From Congeria kusceri (Eukaryota; Mollusca; Bivalvia; Myida; Dreissenidae), in contig CM051025.1 in NCBI GenBank assembly GCA_027627225.1, positions 53,946,681 through 54,010,680 on the forward strand: a stretch of DNA of 64,000 bases. The letters are read 5' to 3'. The first letter of the stretch is position 1. Each line of letters begins with the position of its first letter. The notes beneath the pieces are model-generated. The model worked only from the letters and a program-made list of their open reading frames with translations, was not told where the DNA came from and did no database searches. A program made the translations under genes and the position numbers. Positions 25,365 through 36,661 of the stretch are shown here, one piece after another.

Positions 25365-25807
25365 ATAATGAAAAGTACAAAAATGTTACTTGGGATTATA
25401 AACATATAAAACATATAGCTAACGCGTTTCGACAAAGCTCATCAGGGCATAATACAGTATATCATAACGTCAAAATGTCACAGAGATAACGTCATAACGT
25501 CAACAATTATTATATAAAATTGAATTGTGGTTTAAATATACAAATAAAATATCGCTCTTTCGCTAACCTAGCTGAAACATTGTCTGAAAATAGTTTATAA
25601 AATGGACAAATTTGACATTTTGGTTCAGATGTAGAACTTTCATCCAGGTGTTTACTTAAAGGCATCTGTCTTGTTGAGGGGTCTCGCATTTGTTGTTCAT
25701 CAACAGATCTTCTATGTCAAAGTTTATCGCCAGTTTGTCCAATATAATTTTTTTTGCATCCATTGCATACTTATACATAAATAACATTTTTATTAAAATC
25801 ACACGAC
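25365..25807 (-). mobile_element. Penelope-like element (-), GIY-YIG and 3' end
   Basis: The minus strand reads NVIYV then CNGCKKNYIGQTGDKL and later MRDPSTRQMPLSKHLDES and CQICPFYKLFSDNVSARLAK. This is the C-terminal GIY-YIG nuclease typical of Penelope-like elements (here YIG with the Cys/His-type linker). In-frame stops are present, so the copy is dead. It lies tail to tail with the plus copy. Its upstream half continues at 29827 beyond a 4-kb insertion, as shown by flank continuity in the same reading frame. Confidence 0.85.
25418..25447 (-). ncRNA. Hammerhead-ribozyme-like core in Penelope 3' region
   Basis: The minus strand has CTGATGAG, six bases, then CGAAACGCGTT. CUGAUGAG...CGAAAC is the conserved hammerhead core, and Penelope-like elements are known to carry small hammerheads. 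Helix III would be only two pairs. Helix II is weak and helix I is poorly paired here, so the copy is probably inactive. Confidence 0.5.
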
Positions 25808-25819
25808 CCCGCCAGCAAG

Positions 25820-26530
25820 CCTACATTGGTCCGATATCTATTCGATATGTTCTGAATATCGGATAGATATCGCTTGCGATATCTATCCGATCAACGTTTT
25901 GCCCATCGGCTTTGATCGGGCCGTCATCGATTCATTGCATATCGGATACATATCGGATAGACATCGGGCAAATATCGCCCCAGAAAGCAAGCCTACATCG
26001 GTCCGATATATATCCGATATGTTTTAAATATCTCGGATAGATATCGCTCGCGATATCTATCCTATCAACGTTTTGCCCATCGGCATTTGATCGGGCAGTC
26101 ATCGAAGCATTGCATATCGGATACATATCGGACAGACATCGGGCCAATATCGTCCCAGAAAGCAAGCCTACATCGGTCCGATATATATCCAATATGTTAT
26201 AAATGTATCTATGCGATCAATGTTTTGCCCATCGGCATTTGATCGAATAGATATCGGAGCATTGTTTATCGGACGTATATCGGACAGACATCGAGCCAAT
26301 ATCGTTCCAGCTAGCAAGCCTAAATTGGTCCGATATCTATAAGATATGTTTTCAACAATATCGGATAGATATCGTGAGCGATATCTATCCGATCAACGTT
26401 TTGCCCATCGGCATTTGATCGGATATATATCGGAGCATTGTTTATCGGACGTATATCGGATAGACATCGGGCCAATATCGTTCCAGCTAGCAAGCCTACA
26501 TTGGTCCGATATTTATTGGACGATGTTGTC
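25820..26530. repeat. Palindromic satellite, about 165-bp units (left array)
   Basis: About four units each hold 'agcaagcctacatcggtccg', a palindrome built on atcggatagatatcgc and its complement, and 'aacgttttgcccatcggc'. At 25858-25891 the palindrome has two perfect 16-bp arms around TT. Confidence 0.9.
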
Positions 26531-26559
26531 AATTTCTTTGGAATTGATAACCACACTTG

Positions 26560-29500
26560 TTTATTTTAATGCTAAATTTCAAAATGACGTGCAATTTGCA
26601 ACAACAATCACGCAAGTGTACATATCTTCATTTGTAATAACTACATATGATTCTATCTTCTCAAAACATTTATAACGTTTGAGAACCAAATTATAATAAA
26701 ACAATCCCAAAAAGCTGTGATAAATATAACAGAAGCAATAGAAAATCATCAAGGGAATGTATACACTATTTATTTAAACAAAGGTTTATATGATCTTTCA
26801 ACGTCTTCATTTTTAATTAATATTTAAATCAGTTACGCTTTATAGCTAAAAACATTAAAGGACATGTCACATTGAAATCTTATAGGTTTTTATAAAAAAA
26901 AGTCACTTACAACATGTCAGTGATATGACAGTAACCAAGGAAAAGCTAAGAAATGCAATCATTTATTGTAAGCTGAATTGCCACTGAAAACAATTACAAA
27001 TGCTTTCTATCAATATGTAAGTTATTAATGAGTATTAGCATCATCCACCTTCATACATGCTATAAAACCCGTGCAACAAAATTGGAAAAAGTTAATAATT
27101 CAGCAATACTTAACCGACAAATAATTGTATTAGACATTTAGTATCAAATTGAAATTTCCAAATTTCAATGGCCTTTTATTTAGATCAAACTAAATATTTA
27201 AAAATCATATAACCAAATGGAAATCTAATTCAAATCCAAACTGAAAATGAAAACAAAATGAAAGACAATTCCAGTAAAAAGTGTAAACACACATACAAAA
27301 AACAGCAACACATATTTGACAATATTATGCTTCCAAAAGCATCCTAGATAAAATGGTTTCTTTGTTATCATCACAAAATTTTTACATTTAATTTTGCAAA
27401 TAAAATAAAACTGTGGTTCTGTCAAGATTATATATATTAATTACATGTTATTTGTTAGCATCATATATAAGTTGCATCTCATCTTTAAAAAGAATCAGAA
27501 TTCTAAGACCTTTGCATGTCTTCACAAAAACATGAAAAATAAAAAAACATTTAAGTAAAACTAAACAGTGTGTGTCACTAAATTGTGTTTTTTTAATAAA
27601 CAACATAGTACACTTGTTATTAAGAATTGTGGTTATAGTAATTAAACATAATTTCATAAATTGAAACTGTCCAGTCCCTATCACAAATTTAAGAGTTTTT
27701 ACTTTAGAAGTCTTCATAATATTAATGATGAGTAGAATGTTTTTTTATCCACTGTTCTTTATCTCAGTCAAATTCCTTAGCCAGTGTCTGATGAAGCACT
27801 CCACCCGATAATGATAATGGTGTTGTTCAAAGCAGACACGTTATGCCACTGTCAGCTGGAATGTATGTAAATTAAACTTACTATTAGTTTTTGTGTGAGA
27901 AGTTTAGATCACAGAAAGTAGTTCAATTAATAATTGTAGTCATATAATGCAATAATTTTTTGACTATACATTCCAAGTTTACATATTAACTGTAACAATA
28001 TTACACAGAAAATGTTGAGTCATAATAATAATTATTGAATCAGAGTTGGAGAAATTGTACTTGATCTCTGTAATGGTGTTATGCATCAACTGCTTAAAGT
28101 TTAAGCCTTAAACAGTGTGTTACTAACTTGCTCAAATCAATAGAAGTGAATTGCATGTTCTGATCAAGTATTACTACATCCATTGTATATTTGATTACCT
28201 TTATCTGTCCAAAGGACAAATTCAAATTAGATGAATCTGTCCATATTAATATGCAGCCGGTTTGTAAGTGATGAACGTTATCAAGTCCAAAACCTTATTG
28301 TCATCCAAAGAGGCCCAAGAGCCACCATTGCGAAGCAGGTAATTTGTCTGAAAACAAAATTGTTTTCAGTATAATTTGTTTTAATTGTGTGTTCATTAGT
28401 TTAGAGTATTCATTTCTTTCACGAGACCAGTTCACAGATTGGCCAACTGACAAGTTTCCAACTTTTTGTCACAGATTCACACAATCTACGAATAGCATAA
28501 ATAAAGGAGCGAAATAACACAACAGACATATAAATATACTATAAATACCGTTTTGTTAATCAGTGGAAATTTATAAAATCATAAAGCGTCTGTAACGCTA
28601 AAAGATGAAATAATTTGGAGTGTTTCTGTTGTTTTCTTAAAAATTGCTGACAAGACATGGATCGCTTACATACATTATACAATCATTTAATAAAAAATAT
28701 AATGCATCCACATATATAAAAGCTGGAATGTTTTAGGCGGTAGCCTATTGATCTAGAGGTCTGAGGTTCGAATCCCGGTGGGAGCAACTTTTTTCTTTTC
28801 TTTTTTTTCTCGTCATTATACTTGAGCTTTTTAGTCTCGATGCTTAAATCTGTAAAGTTAAGACAATGAATGGCATACTACAAAAAATACAAAACTCTGT
28901 GAACAAGTCCCTTTAAACATAATGTATACAATACTGTTAAAATTAAAATTATTTGAAACTGTAAGCCTTTAAAATACAAATATTTAAAGTATATTGAACC
29001 TGTAACATGTAAAAAAAATAACTTATCTCGCTGTAAATACTTACATTCGTAGATATTACAAAACGGTGGAGTAATATACTAATAACAATAAAAAATACTC
29101 GCGAAAATACGTTACATTTTAATAACCTGGATTTTTCTACGCCTACAAGACTTAATAAATTTTGAATAGCTGATATAAAGAAACACGATGTCTACGAATA
29201 GTCATAAGTACTTACTTCTTGTTGTTTTTTTCTGCGTTGAAGAGGAAACTGAACATTTTAATGTTACTTTTACTTTCTGGAGACCAACGGATCAAGTTTA
29301 AACGAACATCAATTTTGCGCCAACCGAAAACGATTTTATTTGACGAAAATAATTTCGAAGCTATTTCAAATAAAAAAAGATTTGTGGAGTCATAGAACGC
29401 ACATTCATTTCAGTAAAATACTCTTTAGTATTGCCGGATTGATACACATAAATAATTTTATGAAAATAAAGAGAAATTAATGCTTGCCATGAACGATATC

Positions 29501-29630
29501 GGCCCTTCGTCGATGCGACATCGTCACTTAAAATGACGACAACGCAACACATATTGAAGAAATGCCACTCATATATGGATTTTTCTAACATATATCACAT
29601 ACACTAAATGTATACATCCACTTTTTATTT
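26560..29630. other. Interior of the 4-kb element, no gene recognised
   Basis: AT-rich. It contains a tRNA-like segment near 28710-28790 and one exon-like stretch at about 28270-28347 (minus). No transposase motif was found in short frames on either strand. Confidence 0.5.
28712..28790 (+). ncRNA. tRNA-like segment, possible SINE head
   Basis: The text 'ggcggtagcct' resembles an A box and 'gaggttcgaatcccgg' is a near-perfect B box and T-arm. It ends 'gggagcaac' and is followed by T runs that could stop RNA polymerase III. A full cloverleaf is not convincing, so a tRNA-derived SINE fragment is likelier than a functional tRNA. Confidence 0.45.
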
Positions 29631-29639
29631 TTCACCATA

Positions 29640-29820
29640 ATTATATCGGATAGAGAACGGACAGATATCGAACTATTATATCGATAGCCGACAACTGGCC
29701 GATATCTATCCGATATGTACAGTAAGCCTACATGCTTGCTAGCGATAACGGATAGATATTGGCCCGTTTGTCAATGCGATATCGACAAAGCGATATCTAT
29801 CCGATATATGCTTGCTGGCT
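29640..29820. repeat. Palindromic satellite (right array)
   Basis: Three to four copies of 'cgatatctatccgatat' or its complement occur, with 'gtaagcctacatgcttgcta'. This is the inverted, shorter counterpart of the left array and ends at the right inverted end of the element. Confidence 0.85.
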
Positions 29821-29826
29821 GGGGAC

Positions 29827-30850
29827 AAACTGGTTTTTATAGTAAACAGTTTACCGTTAAAATTAAATGAATTTCCTTCAATAATTTAGTTACAGAGCGC
29901 ATATCTAGGGTCATTACATTTAACTACTTTAGGTTCTTGAGTGGAAAAGCTAGATTAAGTCAGTAGACGTTTTAAATTAAATGGCTGTCGTTTGCATTTT
30001 CTTATTATATTATCTCAAATTAGTTGGTTCGTCCGTTGGTTCGTCTATGTTGTTTCTCAGCACGCCAAATATGTCTTTATTCTTTGGATAAGTTTTGGAC
30101 ATAAATGGAATAATATTATTATTTTCTTTTGTTGAGTTTAATAGTAATTCATTTCTAGGGATTGAAAGTGCTTTCTGAATTCCTTTATTTATAACTGATT
30201 TTGGATAACACTATTCTAAAAGGGAAAGTTCCAGTTCACCTACAAGTTTTAATTTAAGTTCATGATTTGAAACTATAGTGCAAATGCGTTTCTCTAAATT
30301 AAATGCAATATTAATGTGTGTGTGTGTACTTTGACATGATGTGAAATTTAGGTATTGTTTAGAATTTGTTTCCTTGTAATATATATCAGTATATATGTCC
30401 CTGTTGTTTTTACAATGAATATATGAAGAATTGGCATATCAAGCGTTCTTGTTTGTATAGTTAAGTGATATCTATATGTAAGTTATTTAAAATAGTCAAA
30501 AATCTTTGAAGTTCATATGGAAATGTTACCCAAAAAATAAAGCAATCATCCAGATGTCTTTTCCAATATGTTTTTACAAAAGATAGAAATTCATTATTAT
30601 ATATTTATAAATTTTTGTATACAGTTTTTATTCTAAGAATTCCATCACTAAAGTAGCGTAGGTTGGGGTGAATTTTTTACCCATTGCTGTTCCTTTAGTT
30701 TGGTTGGTTATATAATAAAATACGTCTCTGTAAAGTTTATTTAACACAATGCATTTTAATATCTGTTATATATTTTGGGGGGAAAAAATATTATGAAGTC
30801 TTCAAATAATGTATATGGTATTTAATTTTTTTAACACTACACACTAATGC
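29827..30850 (-). mobile_element. Penelope-like element (-), reverse transcriptase part
   Basis: The minus strand shows the transferase motifs KGTAMGKKFTPTYATL, then HLDDCFIFW (catalytic Asp pair, Tyr replaced by His), then KRQPFNLKRLLT and a Cys-containing linker up to 29827. Several in-frame stops and frame breaks make it a dead copy. The linker continues in frame at 25807, so this and 25365-25807 are one element split by the 4-kb insertion. The 5' boundary near 30.85 kb is uncertain. Confidence 0.8.
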
Positions 30851-30859
30851 CCATTACCT

Positions 30860-33480
30860 TAGGATATTTGGCAATTTGTAATTATTGTATCAGTGCGGTA
30901 TTTGCATATAATGCGGGGGAAAATGTGTTTATTCATTGTATTGTTGCCGATGTTTGAAAACTAGCGCAATTTAAAACGAGTCAATACACCCGAAGCATAT
31001 ACATCTGTTAACAACTCCACTACAAGTTGGTAACGCGTGACATAAGCAGCCCATACAATTAGAGTCCACTGAAAAATATTTTAATTGTTCTAAAACGACT
31101 AGCGAGTAGATTTCCATAGACAAAGAAGGAAAGCAAGAAAGCTATTCTGCAAAATATGGACGGAACCTAATATTTTGTAAGTAAAATGCACGTGCATAAA
31201 CGGGAACTAGAAAACTCGCAACAATCGTATTCTTTCTGTTTGATGTACTGAAGAAAAACCACGTATTTAAAGATATATTTTATAATTACATTTACACAAA
31301 ACGTAACCATTAATCAAATTTTGTGTTTGTTAGCATGTTGCTTTATTATCTAGTATCAATAAAAATAATGTCATAATGCTATTTCTATTTTTATCAATGA
31401 AGCTGATGTCATTCGCGGAATTTGTGTGAATGAAGCTGACGTAACATTGCTTTGTTATGATTCATTGACGTCTGAATCCAAAGTGTGAATGATCATTGGA
31501 GGGAGATGCTCGGAGTATAGAAAAAATATAGTTCTCTTTCGTAAGCATAACAAATATAGACTAAGATCGCGTTAGAATCGAAGTAATAATTTTCTATTAT
31601 AATTTCTTGTAAAAAAAAACACGGTAAGGAGTATCGATTTGTGTTATCGAATCACTCGTTGTTAATTCCTAAGCATCTATACTCCTTACCGTGGGTTATT
31701 TGATATAAAATATTATTTCTAAATTTACGGGCTATAGAAATGATTGATGCAATATATTAACACAAATCAGAAATAAAATATATTTATTGAGGGGTTGTCA
31801 GTAATAGTGCGAAGAGCACGTGTATATTCAGTAGTATGTCTGATATATAAAAAAAACTTCTAGTCTCTTGTTGTATGTTTCTATTGTTTAAAAGGTTTAA
31901 ACATCTGCATGAGTTTATTTTGAAGTTGAGGTATTTCAAGTCCAAGCAAAAACATACAACTAAACAGGATTCAGCCTTACCAAACAAAAATTAAAACACA
32001 CATGATGCAAACTATTGAGTACAATGGTTTTGCAGCGAATGTCAAGTTACTTTGAATCCAAACAATTAACAATAACATTGCACGCGTACAGGCCGTTATA
32101 ATCAATATGCATACTGCTAATACTTGTAAAATTATTAAATGTGTTATGTAAACATTAATTTGATGTATTAAGTTGGTCAGTTACCTGACAATCAAAATTC
32201 GCTTTCTAGTCCTGATGCGATTCTGATTCTTTATTACCGTTATCGCATGAAGGAAGCACCACACAAACCTTACAGAATATGTTTAACGAGCCTAGTCTAA
32301 ATTGAGTTGAAGATATTGGATGTGTAGATCCTCAATGTGTAACGTAATAAAAATGAATTATTATGTGTGTTGTCCCTATATTCCGAAAGAAATATATCTA
32401 TGTTACGAAGGTCCATTATTAGAATATAGACTGGTTCATTATATACTTTTAAGTCTGTCCATAGTCATACTCCGAAGTACCCATTTTAAGAGTATGCTTA
32501 GTTTCGATATATTATCAGTTGATATTTACATCCACTTCGTCGAAATTTAATATAACACAATTTAAATGCATTTGATTGAAGTGTCAGGTTAATTTTGCAA
32601 GATTTCACTTTCCAATGAAAAAACACTTTAGTATGTACTGACTACGTTGTTTACAGGATATCACACCCATGTTGATATACAGCATAATACATCTCTACCG
32701 TAAAGTTTGTATCACTTAACTTGTTTATATCTCGAATAGTTATATTTTGTTTAACAGAAATAGAAATACAAGTACATTTGGTATATCGAATGTGTAATAA
32801 ATAATCTAATGCCATTGCAATTTATATTTTGATGTTCGGGACAAAACGACAGCACACAATTCATACATTTTATTTGATGTCATTTAAATACATATATGTC
32901 TCTAAATTCACGACTTGAAGGGACTATGTCATCGAAAAGGGCTTTAATGGGGAGGGGGCGGGGCAATTTCTCCAAACAATCTGAAATTAAGAAATAAAAT
33001 AACGGCTATAACAAGGTATATATAATGGGAACAGATTCTACGCATTCTGAGATAAAAATCAATTTGTAATAAGGGTCGTGTTTGTTTGGCCCTTTTCATG
33101 ATTTTCGTATGGCTCCTAAGTCCTGGGTTCGATACCCACTTGGGGTTTATATCAAATATGTCAATGTGAATTATATAATTTATTATTTATTTAATGTAAA
33201 CGTCTTAGTATAGATTATTTATATTATGTAATATCATTTAAAGTGCAATAGAATGGCATTGATTTTGTTGACATAGTCCCATTAATTGTTAAAAATCAGT
33301 TCTGCCATTTTTATCCACCACTGTATCATGAATTTTACACTGCAGATACACGTTTATAATCACGAATTCTTAGCAGTAATCATGCGACGCAATTAAGTCA
33401 GGGGAGGTAACAACAACTATTCGTATAAAAGTGTAATATATGTATGTAACAGAGAATTTATTTTATGATCGTGCATCATG
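30860..33480. other. Spacer, no gene seen
   Basis: AT-rich, without convincing exons. It holds the hairpin at 31620-31693 and a B-box-like text 'gggttcgatacccac' at 33125-33139 that may be a SINE remnant. It lies past the 3' end of the mosaic gene, so part may be its 3' UTR. Confidence 0.45.
31620..31693. repeat. 74-bp hairpin with perfect 15-bp arms
   Basis: cacggtaaggagtat at 31620-31634 is exactly inverted at 31679-31693. After one mismatch the pairing extends three more bases. It may be a tiny miniature element or a transcribed hairpin. Confidence 0.8.
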
Positions 33481-33494
33481 TTACATGGGCATAA

Positions 33495-33675
33495 CTAAGT
33501 ATGTATATTGCAAGCCTGCTGACAGGTAGAAGAAAAATCGCTAGCAGGACAGAACGTTGCGTTGCAATACACATCCAGGCCCTCCGGGTTTGAAGAATAT
33601 TCAAAGTCCTGAAACATGAACGTTGTCTCGTGCGTAGACTGGGACATGATGTGTGTGTTGGCGTCAATTTCACAG
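33495..33675 (-). CDS. ZP domain, exon 3 (C-terminal, with stop)
   Basis: Acceptor TACCTTCCAG precedes 33675; the exon completes a Gly codon and continues CEIDANTHIMSQSTHE, TFMFQDFEYSSNPEGLDVYC and CPASDFSSTCQQACNIHT, then a stop at 33497-33495. The Cys spacing and the 'F-x-F-x-x-F...Val-Tyr-Cys' pattern are typical of ZP-C. The stop comes just after the last Cys, so no external hydrophobic patch, furin site or membrane anchor is encoded here. An alternative final exon is possible. Confidence 0.75.
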
Positions 33676-33993
33676 CTGGAAGGTATATGTATATAATAAC
33701 ATGAAGAGTACTGACACTTTTGACCATAATGATTTCTCCAATAGTTCGGCATTGAATGGCAAATGCAATTTTGTAGGTTGACACAACAGTGGCAGTGATA
33801 TCAGTTATTTATTCTCTCAATACACCAATGTTGTTAAATATGAACTCAGCACACGTGTATTAATCAAGCAACAATCAGGAATAGATGCAAGATAAAACTG
33901 TAGATATTAATAATAGTAATACATCATAGTCACTGAATAGGTTGACCCAAAGGAGAAATATAACTAAAAGGTATATTTTAAAGTGTACGTTAC

Positions 33994-34388
33994 CCGTCAT
34001 TAATTAGCATGTAGTCCAGCGTTGAATTCGAGTTCTGCGAAGGTTTCGTATAGCAGGAATGAAGGCGCATCTTTATCGACCAATCAGGAATCGTTGTGTA
34101 CACCTTCACGTATACTGTGCTACCAACGATCGCGTGCAATGGATTTCCAGGAATTCCCCTTGTGAAACTAGGGTCAGAATAAAATCCAAGGCTGATATTG
34201 TTATGCACTACTACCGAAGAATGATGTGTGTTTACATCGTGGTGAATGTGAGAAGACGTTGCTTCGCGACGTATGACGTCACACTCAATTGTATATGTCC
34301 AGATGTGATTCCGAATGATGTGTGGATTGAGTGGGTCAAACGTGGCGTAGATAAGTTTGTTTTCATATATAACTGCTTCTCCAGAAAT
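33994..34388 (-). CDS. ZP domain, exon 2 (ZP-N/ZP-C junction)
   Basis: The 395-nt exon (acceptor TCATTTTAG, donor GG|GTAACG) reads ISGEAVIYENKLIYATFDP, then HIWTYTIECDVIRRE, later SLGFYSDPSFTRGI and VGSTVYVKVYTTIPDW, and ends HSCYTKPSQNSNSTLDYML plus INDG. These are the 'Tyr-x-Asn', 'I-x-C' and 'V-G-x-x-(V/L)-Y-V-x-V' landmarks of ZP domains. Its last two bases complete Gly with the next exon, giving the common I-x-D-G-C junction. Confidence 0.8.
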
Positions 34389-34515
34389 CTAAAATGAAGT
34401 GATTGGTATTATATAATGACAATAACATTATATGAACAGATATCAATGATGTATTAACCTTAATTATCTGATACAGATTAATATTTACAATCACAATTGA
34501 GCAATTTGGTGATAC

Positions 34516-34718
34516 CTTTTTATTCGTGAGACAGTCCTGAAATCCAAATGTATATTGAAGAATGTTACGACTCAAAGTTCCTCTGCATGACGTTTCTCCA
34601 AAATAGATATCGCTAGATGAACTAGAAGGGTACATTTGTTGCAGCATAATCAGATCTACGGATATGTTCCATCCAATGTTGCTACACCCAGCGCGTATCG
34701 CTTGGTCTAGATCAATTT
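34516..34718 (-). CDS. ZP domain, exon 1 (ZP-N)
   Basis: The 203-nt exon (acceptor GTATTTCAG, donor AAG|GTATCA) reads IDLDQAIRAGCSNIGWNISV, then DIYFGETSCRGTLSRNILQY and TFGFQDCLTNKK. Cys spacing and the hydrophobic strand pattern fit the start of a ZP-N half. It enters in phase 1 from the last sushi exon and leaves in phase 0. Confidence 0.75.
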
Positions 34719-34898
34719 CTGAAATACACAAACGTGCCGTGAAAGTGATACCACTGCTAACATTGTTAAGTTCACAGCAAATAAATCGATTAATTGTCGA
34801 CTTTAATGCAGTTTATATAGATTGGTAAAAGTAGCATACTATTACCTTACAATACTTTGAGATAAGCCATGTTTAACCAATTAAATGAAAGAACTTAC

Positions 34899-35072
34899 GT
34901 TCGGGAATACATAACTGGCCAGTACTGTTCCACCTTCCGTTGCTGCTACATGTTGAAGTGTTACTTCCACTAAGGACGTACCCTTTTTGACACGAAACTA
35001 ATGCTACAGCTCCTACCATGGTGCTGTTCACATACAGGCTTCCATTCGTGGGTTCATTTAACCGTCCACAAT
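34899..35072 (-). CDS. Sushi/CCP exon, last before ZP
   Basis: 174 nt, phase 1-1 (acceptor TATTCCAG, donor GAAC|GTAAGT). It starts DCGRLNEPTNGSLYVN, with Cys 2 in VSCQKGYVLSGSN, Cys 3 in STCSSNGRWN and Cys 4 in STGQLC. The four Cys and the Trp before Cys 4 define the sushi fold. It passes directly in phase to the ZP domain. Confidence 0.85.
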
Positions 35073-35483
35073 CTGGAATACAGCATGCCACTGTGCATGA
35101 ATAATGTTAATGATTGGTTGTATTACCAGAATGTACTTCAAATCAATTATATGCGACTAGCCACATTTGCATTTCTTGTTAGTGTACTTTAAAAATCTTA
35201 TAAATAAAAGTAAAACTACAACGATTCTAGAAAACTGCTTTTTTAAACTTTGCATTAATTGTGAAATAAAATTTGACAGTCGGTAAATTGCAAACATGTT
35301 ATCTTAGCATAGATGTCCTGTAGATTTAAGGTCGTGACATAAACACCATGCTTTAAATGCAATGGAAATAAAAATATATTTTTTAATATCTTTAATGAGT
35401 TAGCATACACATACATTTATTCGACAATAATTAGATAATTTTACATTGGTAAATTTAATTTGAAGACTTAGTGCCATACTCAC

Positions 35484-35657
35484 CAACAATAGTACATATC
35501 TGACCAGTACTGTTCCAATTTCCATTGCTGCCACATGTGGCTGTACTACTGCCATGAAGGTTGTATCCGATGTGACATAATATTGTAGCCGTAGACCCGT
35601 ATGCGGTGGCAATGTGTGACACATAACCATTTTGAGGAGCATTTAGATGTCCACAAT
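35484..35657 (-). CDS. Sushi/CCP exon
   Basis: 174 nt, phase 1-1 (acceptor ATGAAAG, donor TTG|GTGAGT). It reads DCGHLNAPQNGYVSHI ... ILCHIGYNLHGS ... ATCGSNGNWNSTGQICTIV. All four sushi Cys and the Trp are present. Confidence 0.85.
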
Positions 35658-35834
35658 CTTTCATACGAAATACAATCAGAAGCCGTACATACAACTATGA
35701 CAAGTTTTGTATTTAGTATGTCTGATTTATATTACCGCACACGATGCGTTTAATGCAAATTCAAAAAATATCATTTCTTTTTATTTATTGTTTTACTTAG
35801 TTTGCGTTGCTTATTAAAATACTAGCTTACTCAC

Positions 35835-36008
35835 CCACAAGAGCGCACACATGACCAGAACTGTTCCAATGTCCATTGCTCTCACACGTGGCTGTTCTAC
35901 TTCCATGAAGAATGAATCCGCTGTGACACGAAACTGTTGTGGTAGACCCGTACGTAGTGGCAGCGTGTGACACATTGCCATTTTGAGGCGCCATTAGCTG
36001 TCCACAAT
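35835..36008 (-). CDS. Sushi/CCP exon
   Basis: 174 nt, phase 1-1 (donor TGG|GTGAGT). It reads DCGQLMAPQNGNVSHAAT ... VSCHSGFILHGS ... ATCESNGHWNSSGHVC. All key residues are present; close to the 35484-35657 exon. Confidence 0.85.
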
Positions 36009-36114
36009 CTGCCACAAGAAGTACACATGTATTGTTTAAATACAGAAGAAGCAAGTGTTAATATTATTAGTTTTAATAACTTTATGGTTTCAAGATATAA
36101 TATTGTAATATTAT

Positions 36115-36199
36115 ATTGTATTGTAAACAACGGACCCGAACGTTGACATGGAAACTGGCGATATGTTACCATGGGCAGAAACTGTTATATGTCCGCAAT
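36115..36199 (-). pseudogene. Broken sushi exon, 5' half only
   Basis: After a proper AG acceptor it reads DCGHITVSAHGNISPVSM and STFGSVVYN, then runs into non-coding text. Cys 2 to 4 and the donor are lost. Confidence 0.75.
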
Positions 36200-36353
36200 C
36201 TAGTAACAGACGGTAATCGATTAAGCATGAGAATTTGAATATTTGTGAACATATATGTTCTAAGTCATATTCATTTGACACCACGGTACATATTCTGCAG
36301 TGTATATACATTAGCAAACATAATTTCCGAGAACAAGTGACACGAGCAATTAC

Positions 36354-36530
36354 CGATTAAAACACAGGCCGTTGTGTTTACTGATGACCAGTTCCCATCG
36401 CTTAGACAGTCAGACGTATTATCACCAACAAGGGTGTATCCATCGTTGCAGTAGAAAACCGCAATCGAACCAGCTGTTGTCGCATTAAAAGACGCATTGC
36501 CATGCTCTGGATTGTCCAAAGGGCCGCATA
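36354..36530 (-). CDS. Sushi/CCP exon, 177-nt variant
   Basis: It is phase 1-1 (acceptor TTAACAG, donor ATCG|GTAATT) and one codon longer than its siblings. It reads CGPLDNPEHGNASFNATT ... FYCNDGYTLVGDN ... SDCLSDGNWSSVNTTACVL. The four Cys and Trp are present; the usual Asp before Cys 1 becomes a codon beginning with the donor base plus TA. Confidence 0.8.
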
Positions 36531-36661
36531 CTGTTAATGAAGCATCGTAAAGAACTTATCACTCATCTAAGAAAACGGACACCAATACAATTGAGTTTCG
36601 CATTACAAAAAGAGTTGCCAGCATTCGTATCTTGAAACTAATTGTATCCATACATATGTAC

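Larger units (their letters stand above)
25808..29823. mobile_element. 4,016-bp inverted-end element inside Penelope copy
   Basis: The left end cccgccagcaagc and right end gcttgctggctggg are inverted copies with a one-base difference. The three bases gac occur at both outer edges (25805-25807 and 29824-29826), consistent with a 3-bp target duplication. Removing the element and one gac makes the two Penelope halves continuous in frame. Both ends carry arrays of a palindromic satellite. No transposase was recognised, so it is probably non-autonomous. Class is open: 3-bp duplications fit PIF/Harbinger or CACTA-like families, but the ends match no consensus I can name. Confidence 0.75.

Noticed and set aside
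25932..26556. Minus-strand frames with repeated DIYPRYLKHIGYISDRC-like text
   Set aside because: They are translations of the palindromic satellite units.
28270..28347. Exon-like minus-strand text TNYLLRNGGSWASLDDNKVL inside the 4-kb element
   Set aside because: There is an acceptor-like tract but no supported partner exon or family; it may be a decayed piece of a transposase or chance.
33117..33150. B-box-like 'gggttcgatacccac', possible tRNA
   Set aside because: No A box or acceptor stem could be fitted upstream; at most a SINE remnant.
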